From Halorussus marinus (GTDB lineage Archaea > Halobacteriota > Halobacteria > Halobacteriales > Haladaptataceae), in contig NZ_SBIV01000007.1 of NCBI RefSeq assembly GCF_004765795.1, positions 153,268 to 217,267 of the forward strand: a stretch of 64,000 bases of DNA, written 5' to 3'. The notes under the pieces were generated by a model. That model saw nothing but the letters and a program-made list of their open reading frames with translations. It did not search any database and was not told the DNA's origin. Made by a program: the position numbers and the translations under genes. Below are positions 53,004 to 62,042 of this stretch, in pieces; within the stretch, counting starts at the first letter, position 1, and every line of letters starts with the position of its first letter.

Positions 53004-55529
53004 GTGTCTTCATCTCAATCCTCATCTTCCACGTGCGCGCTTTGTGGTAGGGCTGTCCCTGACGATAGAGTCGTGGGTGAGAACGACACCGTCTTCTGCT
53101 GTGATGGATGTCGAAACGTCCATCGAGTACTCGGTGGCGATGGAGTCCACAGTCGGATGGACCCGACAGACGACCCCATGCGCGAGTCCGGTGCTGGGGC
53201 GGGCGAACGCGATGCGGATACCCCTCGATTAGGGTCTGAGGAACGAGCTTTCTTTCAGGTCGACGGGATGCACTGTGCGACGTGTGAAGCATTTCTTGAA
53301 TCAGTCGCCGAGGACTGCGAGGGTGTTGTAGACGTGGCAGCAAGCTACGTCACCGAGACGGTTCGTATCACATACGACCCTGATCGCGTCTCGAAGGAAA
53401 CTCTCTGTGATACCCTGAGTACACTCGGCTATTCGGCAACCCTCCGTGCTGGAGGGAGCGATGACACACCGACTATAATCGGACAGTCGCGCCGGTCGGA
53501 CGAGCCGAATGAACGAGGGATTGACGAGGTGCTGGGATTCCGTTACGCTGCTGGCGTCATTTTCGGGACGTTCATGCTCCTCCCATATGCGGTCCTCCTC
53601 TATCCGGCGCAGCTCTCGTCGTTCTTTGGTGAGGGGACGCTCGATATGTACGCGAGTACGTCCGGGATCGGCGGTGGAGATGGCCTGTTGATCCTCCCGC
53701 TCTTTCTCGTTCTGACGGGTGTCGTCCTCGTGTTTACCGGCCTGCCGCTGTTACAGGGTGCGTATGTCAGTCTGAAGATGCGACAGCCGAATACGGACTT
53801 TCTCGTCGCGATCACCGTGGTGAGCGCCTACGTGTACAGCACGATTGCCTTTCTCCTCGGTCGACTCGACGTTTTCTACGACCTCACGATCGTGGTTGCC
53901 GCGAGTGTGGTGGCCGCCATCTTCTACGAATCACTGAGCAAGCAGCGAGCGATGGATCGCCTGACGAATCTCACTATCTCCCACGTCACCGAAGCCAGGC
54001 GGTATGGCGCCGATGGGACGACGATGGTCGACGTACACAGTCTGGAACCCGGGGAACGGGTTCTCGTCCGTGAGGGCGAACGCATCCCAGTCGATGGTGT
54101 TCTCGCTGAGAGTGAGTGCACGGTCGATGAAGCGATCGTGACGGGCGAGTCGCTCCCGGTATCGAAACAAGCTGGGGACGAGGTCGTCGGCGGGGCGGTC
54201 GTCACAAATGGGGCTGCTGTCCTCACGGTGAGCGATGGGACAACCAGTAGTATCGATCGCCTCGTCACCTCTGTCTGGAATCTCCAGAGTGGGGATCACG
54301 GTGTCCAGCGGCAGGCCGATAAGCTCGCGTCAGTCATCATCCCGGTCGTCGTCGGTGGGGCGGTACTCGCTGGATTGGGGTCGCTTCTGGTGGGGACTGG
54401 TATTCCCGTCGCCGTCCTGACGGCGCTGGTAGTTCTCTTAGTGGGATGTCCGTGGGCACTTGGCCTGGCAACCCCGCTCTCGGTGGCAACCAGTATCGAA
54501 CAAGCGGTAGAGCGGGGCATCGTCATCTTCGACGAGACAGTCTTCGAGCGCCTTCGGAACGTCGACGTCGTCGTCTTCGACAAAACAGGGACTCTCACGA
54601 CCGGCCAGATGGATGTCCTCGAGGTGGATGCACCGTCGGATCTCCTTGAAACCGTCGCGGCCCTCGAACAGCGAGCATCCCACCCAGCGGCCGACGCAAT
54701 CGTGAATACGTTTGCACAAAGGAATCAGGAGGGCGATCGCTCAAGAGCCGATGGGGGGGTTGCCGATGGCAGTGACCACGAGTACGCAGCGGACATCACC
54801 GAATTCACGAGCCACGCGACCGGCGTCGAAGGAGTCGTCGAGGACACGCGCGTTCTCGTCGGGAATCTCGATCTCTTCGCGGAACTTGGGTGGTCGGTGA
54901 GCGAGCAGATCGAGACGCGTGCCGCAGAGGCACGAACGGCCGGTCACCTTCCGGTCGTCGTCGGTCGTGACGGTCATGCAGAGGGCGTCGTCGTCGTGGG
55001 GGACGAACCACGGGCAGGTTGGGATGACACACTCACGCAGCTGAATGACCGTGATATCGAGATCGTTGTTCTGACCGGTGATGACGAGGCTGCTACTGAC
55101 TTTCTCGACAGTCATCCTGCCGTCGATCACGTGTTTGCGGGGGTCCCGCCGGCAGGCAAGACCGCGACGATCCGGCGGTTACAGTCCCGGGGACAGGTTA
55201 CAATGGTTGGTGATGGAACGAACGATGCACCGGCTCTTGCGACCGCAGACCTGGGAATCTCGCTCGGTGGTGGAACGGCACTCGCGTCCGATGCCGCGGA
55301 TATTTCTATCGTCGATGATGACCTCGCGGCGGTGGAGACGACGTTCGATCTCGCAGATGCAGCTCGTCGGCGTGTCAAACAGAACAACGGGCTAGCGCTG
55401 CTCTATAATGGGGTCACGATGCCACTCGCAGCGACGGGGTTGCTGAATCCGGTGTTCGCGATGGGTGCGGTCGTGGCGACCGGCGGTCTCCTCGCAGCGA
55501 ATTCGTTTCGAGACCTGCTTCACGAGTAG
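53004..55529 (+). CDS. CcoI/FixI-like P1B ATPase with a CPW motif
   Basis: The protein has 841 residues from a GTG start. The N-terminus carries a TRASH-like cluster (CALCGRAVPDD ... FCCDGCRNVHRVL), as in CcoI/FixI pumps, and then one HMA domain (GMHCATC at ca. 90). The motifs are VTGESLPVSK, DKTGTLTTGQ, SHPAADAI and GDGTNDAPALA. The membrane metal site reads LVGCPWALGLATP, with C482-P483-W484 in place of CPC. CcoI pumps supply copper to cytochrome oxidase. The Trp replaces a copper ligand, which is unusual and may reflect a changed ion path. Confidence 0.9.
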   Translation: MSSSQSSSSTCALCGRAVPDDRVVGENDTVFCCDGCRNVHRVLGGDGVHSRMDPTDDPMRESGAGAGERDADTPRLGSEERAFFQVDGMHCATCEAFLESVAEDCEGVVDVAASYVTETVRITYDPDRVSKETLCDTLSTLGYSATLRAGGSDDTPTIIGQSRRSDEPNERGIDEVLGFRYAAGVIFGTFMLLPYAVLLYPAQLSSFFGEGTLDMYASTSGIGGGDGLLILPLFLVLTGVVLVFTGLPLLQGAYVSLKMRQPNTDFLVAITVVSAYVYSTIAFLLGRLDVFYDLTIVVAASVVAAIFYESLSKQRAMDRLTNLTISHVTEARRYGADGTTMVDVHSLEPGERVLVREGERIPVDGVLAESECTVDEAIVTGESLPVSKQAGDEVVGGAVVTNGAAVLTVSDGTTSSIDRLVTSVWNLQSGDHGVQRQADKLASVIIPVVVGGAVLAGLGSLLVGTGIPVAVLTALVVLLVGCPWALGLATPLSVATSIEQAVERGIVIFDETVFERLRNVDVVVFDKTGTLTTGQMDVLEVDAPSDLLETVAALEQRASHPAADAIVNTFAQRNQEGDRSRADGGVADGSDHEYAADITEFTSHATGVEGVVEDTRVLVGNLDLFAELGWSVSEQIETRAAEARTAGHLPVVVGRDGHAEGVVVVGDEPRAGWDDTLTQLNDRDIEIVVLTGDDEAATDFLDSHPAVDHVFAGVPPAGKTATIRRLQSRGQVTMVGDGTNDAPALATADLGISLGGGTALASDAADISIVDDDLAAVETTFDLADAARRRVKQNNGLALLYNGVTMPLAATGLLNPVFAMGAVVATGGLLAANSFRDLLHE

Positions 55530-55592
55530 CGGCACCAACCCAGCGAAGCGGCAGATACCTGCTGTAACCGGGTGAAGACGATTCCTATCGCT

Positions 55593-55787
55593 TCATTCGA
55601 GCAATTCAAAGGCACCGAGCCCCGCGTACCCGACCGCAAAGCCCGCAACGATGATGCCTCCGGAGAGGACTTGGTAGAACGGCGTCGACGGGAGGAAGCC
55701 GGTTGCGAAGGTGCCGACAACGATCAGTACCGCTGCCAGTTCCAAAAACACGTACTGACGACGTTTTCCCCTCATATATTGAGGCAT
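55593..55787 (-). CDS. Small membrane protein, two TM helices
   Basis: Start at the ATG at 55787 (64 residues). A basic N-terminus (MPQYMRGKRRQY) and two hydrophobic helices (VFLELAAVLIVVGTFATGF and VLSGGIIVAGFAVGYAGL). It lies 42 bp downstream of the membrane protein at 55830 on the same strand and is probably co-transcribed. Confidence 0.65.
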   Translation of the reverse strand: MPQYMRGKRRQYVFLELAAVLIVVGTFATGFLPSTPFYQVLSGGIIVAGFAVGYAGLGAFELLE

Positions 55788-55829
55788 TTGTCCCCCTAGG
55801 TACCGTGAGATCACAGTAGATACCTTACC

Positions 55830-57041
55830 TCAGTCCGCCGGGATGATGGCAGCCGATTGATCGGGCTGTCGGGCTGCTTGGACCGAGTAGATTAGGCTCC
55901 CCGTGAAGAGGACGAAGCTTCCAACGATGAATACTGCACTGAGCGGCGAGGCCGAATCGACGAACACCCAGTAGAGAGGGGCGGCAATCGATGGCCCGGC
56001 AGCAAGTACCGCGATCTTCGCGACGAGTGGCCCACAGCATCCACAGGTACACGTCCCGACGATTGCAGCGCTTCCGGCGGTCCCTTCGGTCATGCCGGCT
56101 CGTTCCTCGACGCGCCAGTGACGGGCGATGAGAGCGGCGTTTAACCCGATGAGTGCGCTTAGCATCCCGACGACGATGACCTGGCCGGGTGACAGGGCTA
56201 GGAAGAACGGGATATGTATGAACGGGAGATGCGGAATCGCGATTTCGAGCGTCGGCCACGATACTAGCTGATAGATTGCGGGTAGAACGACGACCGTCAC
56301 CTCTTCGGGGAAGCCCTCCTCGGGGAAAAACGAGAGGTATCCTGTTATAGAGACGAAAAAGAGTGCTAACACGACACCGACGCCGATGCCGAAGCGACGC
56401 GCAACCGGATCACGCATGACTGCGCGAATGACACTCCCTGCGTCCTTCCAGACAACGTAGCCGACTAGAATTGGTGTTCCGAGGACGATTGCGTACCCAA
56501 GTGGGTGTGTATCACTTGCCAGTCCAGGAATGAGGTAGGGGTACGAGATCCACAATCCCATGAGGATGCCGAGGAACGTGTATCGTGGGCGGGATGGCCA
56601 GCGGAGCCACCCAACGATGAAGCTCGCGACCATGATGCCCAAGCCACTCAGTAGGGCCAACGGCTGATACCACGACCGGGGGAACGGCATCGAACTCGCA
56701 GTATATGTCGGATCTGGGGAGAGCCCTTCGAAGAGAATTGCTCCGAGTGCCGTGATGGAGATCCCGACAAATACGCCGTAAAGGGCGGTTGTTGAGGTGA
56801 TGCGATCGGTCCGTTTGAGAAGGATGAAGCCGCCGAGAATAACGGCACCAACGAAAGCAAGAAGTACACCGTGTCCTTGCGAGAGTCCACCGCTTCCGGT
56901 TGTACCGTGGGCGGACGCGACGGGAACCTGAGTGAGCGTAACAATTGCGGCAAGAAGTACAGAGAGTGGCCGAACAGACCCGATTCGAGTGGTCTGTCCA
57001 CGGGAGGGATCTCCACGTGGGTGACGCTCTTCCGGTGACAT
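55830..57041 (-). CDS. Multi-pass membrane protein with a CTCGCCG cluster
   Basis: The protein has 403 residues. A signal-like first helix (SVLLAAIVTLTQVPVASA) releases a short HGTTGSGG stretch, then about nine TM helices follow. Near residue 340 the motif VGTCTCGCCGPLVAK places four cysteines at a membrane border, a likely copper or other soft-metal site. I do not recognise the family. The neighbouring CcoI-like pump, blue copper and multicopper proteins make a role in copper transfer plausible. Confidence 0.6.
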   Translation of the reverse strand: MSPEERHPRGDPSRGQTTRIGSVRPLSVLLAAIVTLTQVPVASAHGTTGSGGLSQGHGVLLAFVGAVILGGFILLKRTDRITSTTALYGVFVGISITALGAILFEGLSPDPTYTASSMPFPRSWYQPLALLSGLGIMVASFIVGWLRWPSRPRYTFLGILMGLWISYPYLIPGLASDTHPLGYAIVLGTPILVGYVVWKDAGSVIRAVMRDPVARRFGIGVGVVLALFFVSITGYLSFFPEEGFPEEVTVVVLPAIYQLVSWPTLEIAIPHLPFIHIPFFLALSPGQVIVVGMLSALIGLNAALIARHWRVEERAGMTEGTAGSAAIVGTCTCGCCGPLVAKIAVLAAGPSIAAPLYWVFVDSASPLSAVFIVGSFVLFTGSLIYSVQAARQPDQSAAIIPAD

Positions 57042-57169
57042 TATTCTGTCTTGGACAGAGAGGCACTTCTACCTGACTGATTTACCTCTGATATCCTGGG
57101 CTTGACTGTCGTTAGATCCTGCTGGCTGTGGAAATATCCCCCTCCGAAAGTACGATCGGCACGGTGAAT

Positions 57170-57589
57170 TCACTCGCCGTCCAGAAATACGAGGAACTGT
57201 ATATGCTTGAAGAACCAGACCGGAAGAACGGCTCCAACCCCTGCAGCGAGTAGGAGACTATTCGATGCTGTCCACACGATCTGTCCAAGTACGGTGCCAA
57301 TAATCAAGACGCCGTTGTATGCAATCGCATTCACCGCTAAATCGCCTCTTGACTCAGCCCGGGGCCATTTGATGAGACTGGGCCTGATTGCTGACGTCCG
57401 GCCGGATACTACTGCGATGAGAAGTCCGAGTAGGCCGGATACAAACCAGCCGAGTACAGCCGGTGGCCAGTTGTATACAACCGTTGCGGTGGCAAGAACA
57501 ATCAGACACGGACTGGTGATTGTACCGATCTCTACGGAGGCATAGCGGGTCAAAATGTGTTCCTCAGTCCCTTGTTGTGCGGTAGCCAT
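57170..57589 (-). CDS. Membrane protein, unknown
   Basis: The protein has 139 residues with four TM segments (PCLIVLATATVVYNW, AVLGWFVSGLLGLLIAVV, AYNGVLIIGTVLGQIVW, LLLAAGVGAVLPVWFFKH). No recognised family. It lies upstream of the 55830 gene on the same strand and next to the tRNA gene. Confidence 0.6.
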   Translation of the reverse strand: MATAQQGTEEHILTRYASVEIGTITSPCLIVLATATVVYNWPPAVLGWFVSGLLGLLIAVVSGRTSAIRPSLIKWPRAESRGDLAVNAIAYNGVLIIGTVLGQIVWTASNSLLLAAGVGAVLPVWFFKHIQFLVFLDGE

Positions 57590-57630
57590 CTGTGAGGGTT
57601 ATGGGTAGGGCAGTGGATCAGATCGGGGAT

Positions 57631-57704
57631 GCTCCGTCGAGGATTTGAACCTCGGTCCTCGACGTGAGATGCCGAGATGGTTGGCCGAGCTACACCAACG
57701 GAGC
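57631..57704 (-). tRNA. tRNA-Glu (CTC)
   Basis: The minus strand folds as a complete tRNA. Acceptor stem GCTCCGT with ACGGAGC, D arm GTGTAGCTCGGCCAACC, anticodon stem TCGGC/GTCGA (one G-U pair) around the loop ATCTCAC, which gives anticodon CTC. T arm CGAGG TTCAAAT CCTCG. The discriminator base is A at 57630. No intron. No CCA in the gene. Glutamate-tRNA genes are frequent integration sites, but no duplicated 3' end was found in this window. Confidence 0.92.
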
Positions 57705-57802
57705 AGCTTCAACTTGGAGCTTCAGTACTTCAGGTCTGGTCGGTGTCCTATTCAGTGGGAATCCGCCGTTTCCCCTTATGTTGGGGTCTTTGATAATGTG
57801 GT

Positions 57803-58366
57803 ATGGAGCGTCGACAGGTTCTCAAGACAGCCGGAATTCTCGCAACAGGTGGCGTAACTGGTCTCGCTGGATGCAGTAGTTCGGGGAACGGAGACGGTGG
57901 CGGTGAGCCGACCACGACTGAAACGCAGGAGACAGCTGGTGGGTCTGGAGACTCGAATACTGTTATGATGGTCACTGACGGGAGCGAGTATTATTTCGAT
58001 CCCATTGGTCTGTTCATCGAATCCGGGGAAACTGTGACATTCGAAATCCAGAGCGGCAGTCACTCGGCAACCGCCTACAAAGAGGGAACGAGCTCAGCAT
58101 CAGTTACCCGGATTCCCGAAAGCGCAGAAACGTTCAATAGCGAAACGCTGAGTGAACAGGGCGCAACGTTCGAGCACACGTTCGAGACCACGGGGACGTA
58201 CGATTACTTCTGTATCCCGCACAAGACTCTGGGGATGGTCGGTCGGATCGTCGTTGGCGAACCCGGCGGTCCCGCGGAGGGGAGTATGCCGCCGGACGGA
58301 GACGTCCCCGAAAGCCAGACCATCGTTGATCAAGGCAGCGTCTCGTACAGCTCGTTCTCCGGGTAG
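57803..58366 (+). CDS. Halocyanin (blue copper lipoprotein)
   Basis: The protein has 187 residues. A lipobox signal (RRQVLKTAGILATGGVTG, then LAGC) and a Gly/Thr-rich linker precede a plastocyanin domain (ca. 60-150) with ligands His in SHSATAY, Cys-His in YFCIPHKTLGM and the Met. The tail (PGGPAEGSMPPDGDVPESQ) is very close to that of the fusion protein at 25663, so the two are paralogues; this one lacks the TM and SHOCT parts. It transfers electrons at the outer membrane face. Confidence 0.92.
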   Translation: MERRQVLKTAGILATGGVTGLAGCSSSGNGDGGGEPTTTETQETAGGSGDSNTVMMVTDGSEYYFDPIGLFIESGETVTFEIQSGSHSATAYKEGTSSASVTRIPESAETFNSETLSEQGATFEHTFETTGTYDYFCIPHKTLGMVGRIVVGEPGGPAEGSMPPDGDVPESQTIVDQGSVSYSSFSG

Positions 58367-58469
58367 GCGGCCGCGTATACTGCGAGCTGTGCGCTCCGGA
58401 ATCGCTTGTACACCATATGGCCGACATTGACTGTGCTTCGGACCGACAGTATGGAGACATACGCTGTCG

Positions 58470-59222
58470 ATGACACTCGCACAAGGCCCGTGGCCGACAT
58501 ACACGGATGCTGCCCTCGATAGTGTTCTACGAGAACGACGTGAGGTTGAGCGCGAATGTCAAGCCTTCCAACGGTTTCGCCAGCGTATCCAGACCGTCGA
58601 CACACAGACTCCTCGGTTCGAACGGTCCGTTGTTGGAGTGGATCAGAACCTTACATCCGAAGAGAAGTCGGTCCGTAATACCATCGAGCCGTGGTATCAT
58701 GATACTGTGATGGCGGTCGACCACTACGGCGACGTGTACGGTGATTCGTTCGAGGCGAGCCTCAGTGCCGAATTCGGGGCCGATGTGTTGCTCCTGATCT
58801 CAGAAGCGACTACGTTCTCACCGCTCATCAAACAACGGCTCCTCGAGGCCGCACAGCAGTGTATTGACAACCGCCGAGTCTTTCTGGAGAGCCTCCAGGA
58901 TGAATTCACTACCCTCAAAGACGTGCAATCTACAGTTCAAGAGATTCGAGAGGCGATAGCAGAACTTGATTCTACGAAATTACAGGGGAACTCAGATATT
59001 GAACTAACCGACCGATACGAGACGCTTCATACGTTGAATGATGAATGTAAGAGTTGGATCCAGCAACGGCAGGAGGAAATCCACGCTCATCGAATCGATC
59101 GGTCGGCAGACGTGGATGCCTACACTGACCTCTGTTCATATCTCTATGAGGGTCTGGAGGTTGATTATCCGGTATTGGCGACGTTTGTCGATATCTTGGA
59201 GATCATCTCCCAATATGAGTAG
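58470..59222 (+). CDS. DUF7260-like helical protein
   Basis: The protein has 250 residues, mostly helical with coiled-coil character (RERREVERECQAFQRFRQR, LESLQDEFTTLKDVQ, STVQEIREAIAELD). No signal or TM segment. Proteins of this kind are common in haloarchaea without known role. The end (LCSYLYEGLEVDYPVLATFV) is the most conserved-looking part. Its connection to halocyanin is only by position. Confidence 0.65.
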   Translation: MTLAQGPWPTYTDAALDSVLRERREVERECQAFQRFRQRIQTVDTQTPRFERSVVGVDQNLTSEEKSVRNTIEPWYHDTVMAVDHYGDVYGDSFEASLSAEFGADVLLLISEATTFSPLIKQRLLEAAQQCIDNRRVFLESLQDEFTTLKDVQSTVQEIREAIAELDSTKLQGNSDIELTDRYETLHTLNDECKSWIQQRQEEIHAHRIDRSADVDAYTDLCSYLYEGLEVDYPVLATFVDILEIISQYE

Positions 59223-59505
59223 TCCTCTCTTTTACCTCCTACTCTGTCTTGACGTCGTCCTATGGCTGAACAGTAGTTGCTGATTTGGCTGCGATTAGTG
59301 CTGGCAAACTCAGCGATGGAATCGAGGAACTCCGTGCACCGGGTGCACGGCTTTCAGAATCGGCGTGAGTGGGCGTCGAACATGTTAGATAATCGACTCC
59401 GGCAATGACTGTGAAAGGGTGGGCTTCCGCTCGCACCGTGTCAATACCGGCTTCCAGCAAATCTACTTTGTTAACGGTTTTGTCTATCCGGTCACAACTG
59501 TACAT

Positions 59506-59691
59506 ATGGAATTCGACTTTGTGCGCTCGGTGGCCCCCCTTGTCGTAATTGTCGCCGTCGCGGCGATTGCGCTCACGACCGTGATGACCTCCTCGACGGT
59601 CTTTATGATGGTTCTGCCCTCGATGATTATCTTCTCGGTCATCGCGTTCTTCCTGGGAATGAAACATGGCGAGTTCCGCGCCAGTGCATAA
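59506..59691 (+). CDS. DUF7333-like small membrane protein
   Basis: The ATG at 59506 gives 61 residues. Two TM helices (VRSVAPLVVIVAVAAIALTT and MVLPSMIIFSVIAFFLGMK) and the conserved ending KHGEFRASA identify the family. Function is unknown. A TATA-like TTAACGG and a Met-rich turn (TVMTSSTVFMMV) are nearby. It stands alone. Confidence 0.75.
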   Translation: MEFDFVRSVAPLVVIVAVAAIALTTVMTSSTVFMMVLPSMIIFSVIAFFLGMKHGEFRASA

Positions 59692-59895
59692 TAGGCCGAC
59701 CCAGTAGCCGGAATCCGCTGTGTTGCGGTCCATGCTAGCCCCCAGCTGTGTTGATTCAGATTATTTCGATGACCGGTTCGCAGTCCTAGCGACGGCTGTT
59801 TTAGCGGGGTGATGTCGAACCAACAGGAGTCCACCTGGGTTGGGTAACCCCTATCGTTCAGTTAGATCCTGTCCTGGTCGTGGTGTAGAGGGTCT
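59692..59895. other. Short intergenic region
   Basis: About 200 bp between two convergent genes. Nothing recognised. Confidence 0.5.
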
Positions 59896-61050
59896 CTACG
59901 TGGAGTAGCCAGCGTACTCCATAAGTTGGTTGAAAATGTCAGTATCCATGACGGACCGATAGACCACGCCGGTGAGCATCCCGCCGGGATAGAACGTGCC
60001 GTTCATCACGTGGTTGACCTTGTGGCAGTGCATCAGGTAGATGCCGGGGTCTGCATCGGCAGTAAATTCGATCGTGTGTCGTTCAGCGGGGGCGACGTTC
60101 GTGACGTCCATGTCGTGGCGGGCAGCCTCTGGAATCGTCCCGCCGTCCTTTTCGACACGCTGGAAGCGGTGGTTATGGATATGCATCGGGTGCGACATGT
60201 ATCCACCGTTGACGAGGTGGATGCGAACTGAGTCGCCCTCGTCGACGATGATCGGTGAGCCTTCTTCGGGGTGCAGCGTTCGGGGTGCGCTCTTCCCGTT
60301 GACGGTGAACACGTCCGGATTGCGACTGGCCGAATTGTATGTGAAGTCCGCCTCACCGGCCCACTTCCGCGGAACCCGCGAATCCCAGTCCTTGATCGTC
60401 ATGAAGTATTCGCGGTCCGCCGGTTCGTAGCCTTCGGGATCAACTCGGTAGATCCCGTACATGCCCATGTCGATATGCCGGTGGGTCTGGAAGTGGCAAT
60501 GGTAGAAATGCGTTCCAGGGACGTTAGCGGGAATCTCGTAGGTGTGTGTCTCCCCTGGCGGGACCTGAATCCCGGTCGTCGTCGGGACGCCGTCGTTCTC
60601 CCACGTCTTGCGAATTCCGTGGAAGTGAATCGTGTGGGGACGTCGGCCATCGGTGTTGTCGAGTGTCACCTCCATCGCGTTACCCTCGGTCGTTCTGAGA
60701 ATTGGGCCTGGGACGCTGGGGTCGTTGTCGTCGGCCTGGAACGCCCAGACGCGTGGGAATTCGACGGGCCCACCCATTGTATCGAGCGGGTGGACGGCGT
60801 GGCGGGCCTGTTGAGTCCGCATCGTCACTCCACCACCCTGCTCGTCGACGTTGACGACTGTTGGAGGGCTGGTGTAGGGGAGATTAGGCGAGTCAGTTTG
60901 TGTCTGCGTGGCCGTATCGCTCGTTGCTGCTGGCTCGTTAGCTCCGCCCGCCGAACAGCCTGCTAACGAAGCGATACCCGTCGCGCCAGTTGCCGCGAGA
61001 AACTCACGCCGGGACAGTCCGGTTCCGGGTGCGCCGAAACGTGTGGTCAT
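59896..61050 (-). CDS. Two-domain multicopper oxidase
   Basis: The protein has 384 residues. Tat signal with lipobox (SRREFLAATGATGIASLAGC). The four HxH copper pairs are present: HFHG (HTIHFHGI), HCH (FYHCHFQTH), HIH (HPMHIHNH) and HCH (YLMHCHKVNH). The type 1 copper ligands His, Cys, His and Met fit best in the first domain (HCHFQTHRHIDM), because the Met spacing in the second is wrong. The enzyme probably oxidises copper(I) or organic substrates at the cell surface, as in CopA/CueO-type resistance. Confidence 0.9.
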   Translation of the reverse strand: MTTRFGAPGTGLSRREFLAATGATGIASLAGCSAGGANEPAATSDTATQTQTDSPNLPYTSPPTVVNVDEQGGGVTMRTQQARHAVHPLDTMGGPVEFPRVWAFQADDNDPSVPGPILRTTEGNAMEVTLDNTDGRRPHTIHFHGIRKTWENDGVPTTTGIQVPPGETHTYEIPANVPGTHFYHCHFQTHRHIDMGMYGIYRVDPEGYEPADREYFMTIKDWDSRVPRKWAGEADFTYNSASRNPDVFTVNGKSAPRTLHPEEGSPIIVDEGDSVRIHLVNGGYMSHPMHIHNHRFQRVEKDGGTIPEAARHDMDVTNVAPAERHTIEFTADADPGIYLMHCHKVNHVMNGTFYPGGMLTGVVYRSVMDTDIFNQLMEYAGYST

Positions 61051-61218
61051 GATACACTCGGCATTTTGGTTGGCCTAAACATAGGGCGACTGCGGTGTCC
61101 CAATTCACGGGACAGTGCGTGGATATGTTCGGCAAAAGGCGAATGGAGATGGCGGCTTTTTATTTATACTTGTTCGCCGTTAGGAGTCTGAAATTGAGAC
61201 GACAAAGTGGTCAGATTT

Positions 61219-61944
61219 TTAGAGTCCGCCCGTCGCCGTCAGATAGGCCCCTGCAAACTGCACCGCGTTATACGTCCCGTGAATCACAGCCGGCACTGTG
61301 AGGTTGTCCGTATACTCGTACGCTGCTCCCAGTACTAAGGCCAGGACGAATGCGATACCGATGTACACCAGTTTGCCTTCCCCTGACAACGAGAAGAGAT
61401 GGATCGATGCGAACAGAGCGCTTGCGAGGATGATTGCACGAGCCGGATGGAGACTTTCACGGAGGGTGCCCTGTACGAGGCCCCGGAACAACAGCTCTTC
61501 TCCCGGGCCGACTAACAGGAATTGAAGGGGGATCAGAAGAAGGAATACACTCGGATTTTGTCGCCCGACCTCGACGATCTGATTCTGAGCCGAGTTCAGA
61601 CCGAGGGCTGTGATTACTGAGGACGCCACAAAGAGCAACCCCAGGATCGCTATACTCCCGCCAACAATCACTGCTCCATCACGCTTGTCAGGTGAACGAA
61701 CTGGAACGAATCCCAATCCGAGATCACGGCCTTTGAGATAAAGGATGGCGATGCCCCCAAACGTCACTCCTTGGAGGAAGAACGTGCTCACAACCAGTCT
61801 GAGGGCTGGGCGCGACGCGAGGTCGACTCCGAACAACCCGACTACCGTCGCGACGGCAAGGATTACGATAGCCCCCGCGACGTATGATCCATACGTGAGA
61901 CCAATCGCCGAGGCGACAGACCGGAAACGAGATATCGACGACAT
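61219..61944 (-). CDS. CPBP family intramembrane protease
   Basis: The protein has 241 residues and about seven TM helices. The CPBP/Abi motifs are GPGEELLFRGLVQG (EExxxR) and ASALFASIHLFSL (FxxxH), at ca. 155 and 190. Members include Rce1-type proteases and bacteriocin-immunity proteins. The function here is unknown. It lies between the multicopper oxidase and DsbB, in the same direction. Confidence 0.88.
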   Translation of the reverse strand: MSSISRFRSVASAIGLTYGSYVAGAIVILAVATVVGLFGVDLASRPALRLVVSTFFLQGVTFGGIAILYLKGRDLGLGFVPVRSPDKRDGAVIVGGSIAILGLLFVASSVITALGLNSAQNQIVEVGRQNPSVFLLLIPLQFLLVGPGEELLFRGLVQGTLRESLHPARAIILASALFASIHLFSLSGEGKLVYIGIAFVLALVLGAAYEYTDNLTVPAVIHGTYNAVQFAGAYLTATGGL

Positions 61945-62042
61945 TAATCAGATGTGAGCGTAGGGCTCCACCCTACAAGCTGGCTTCGATAGGTCGATTC
62001 CGGCGCTATTCATTCCAAGACATCCCGCGGTAGTGATTTTGT

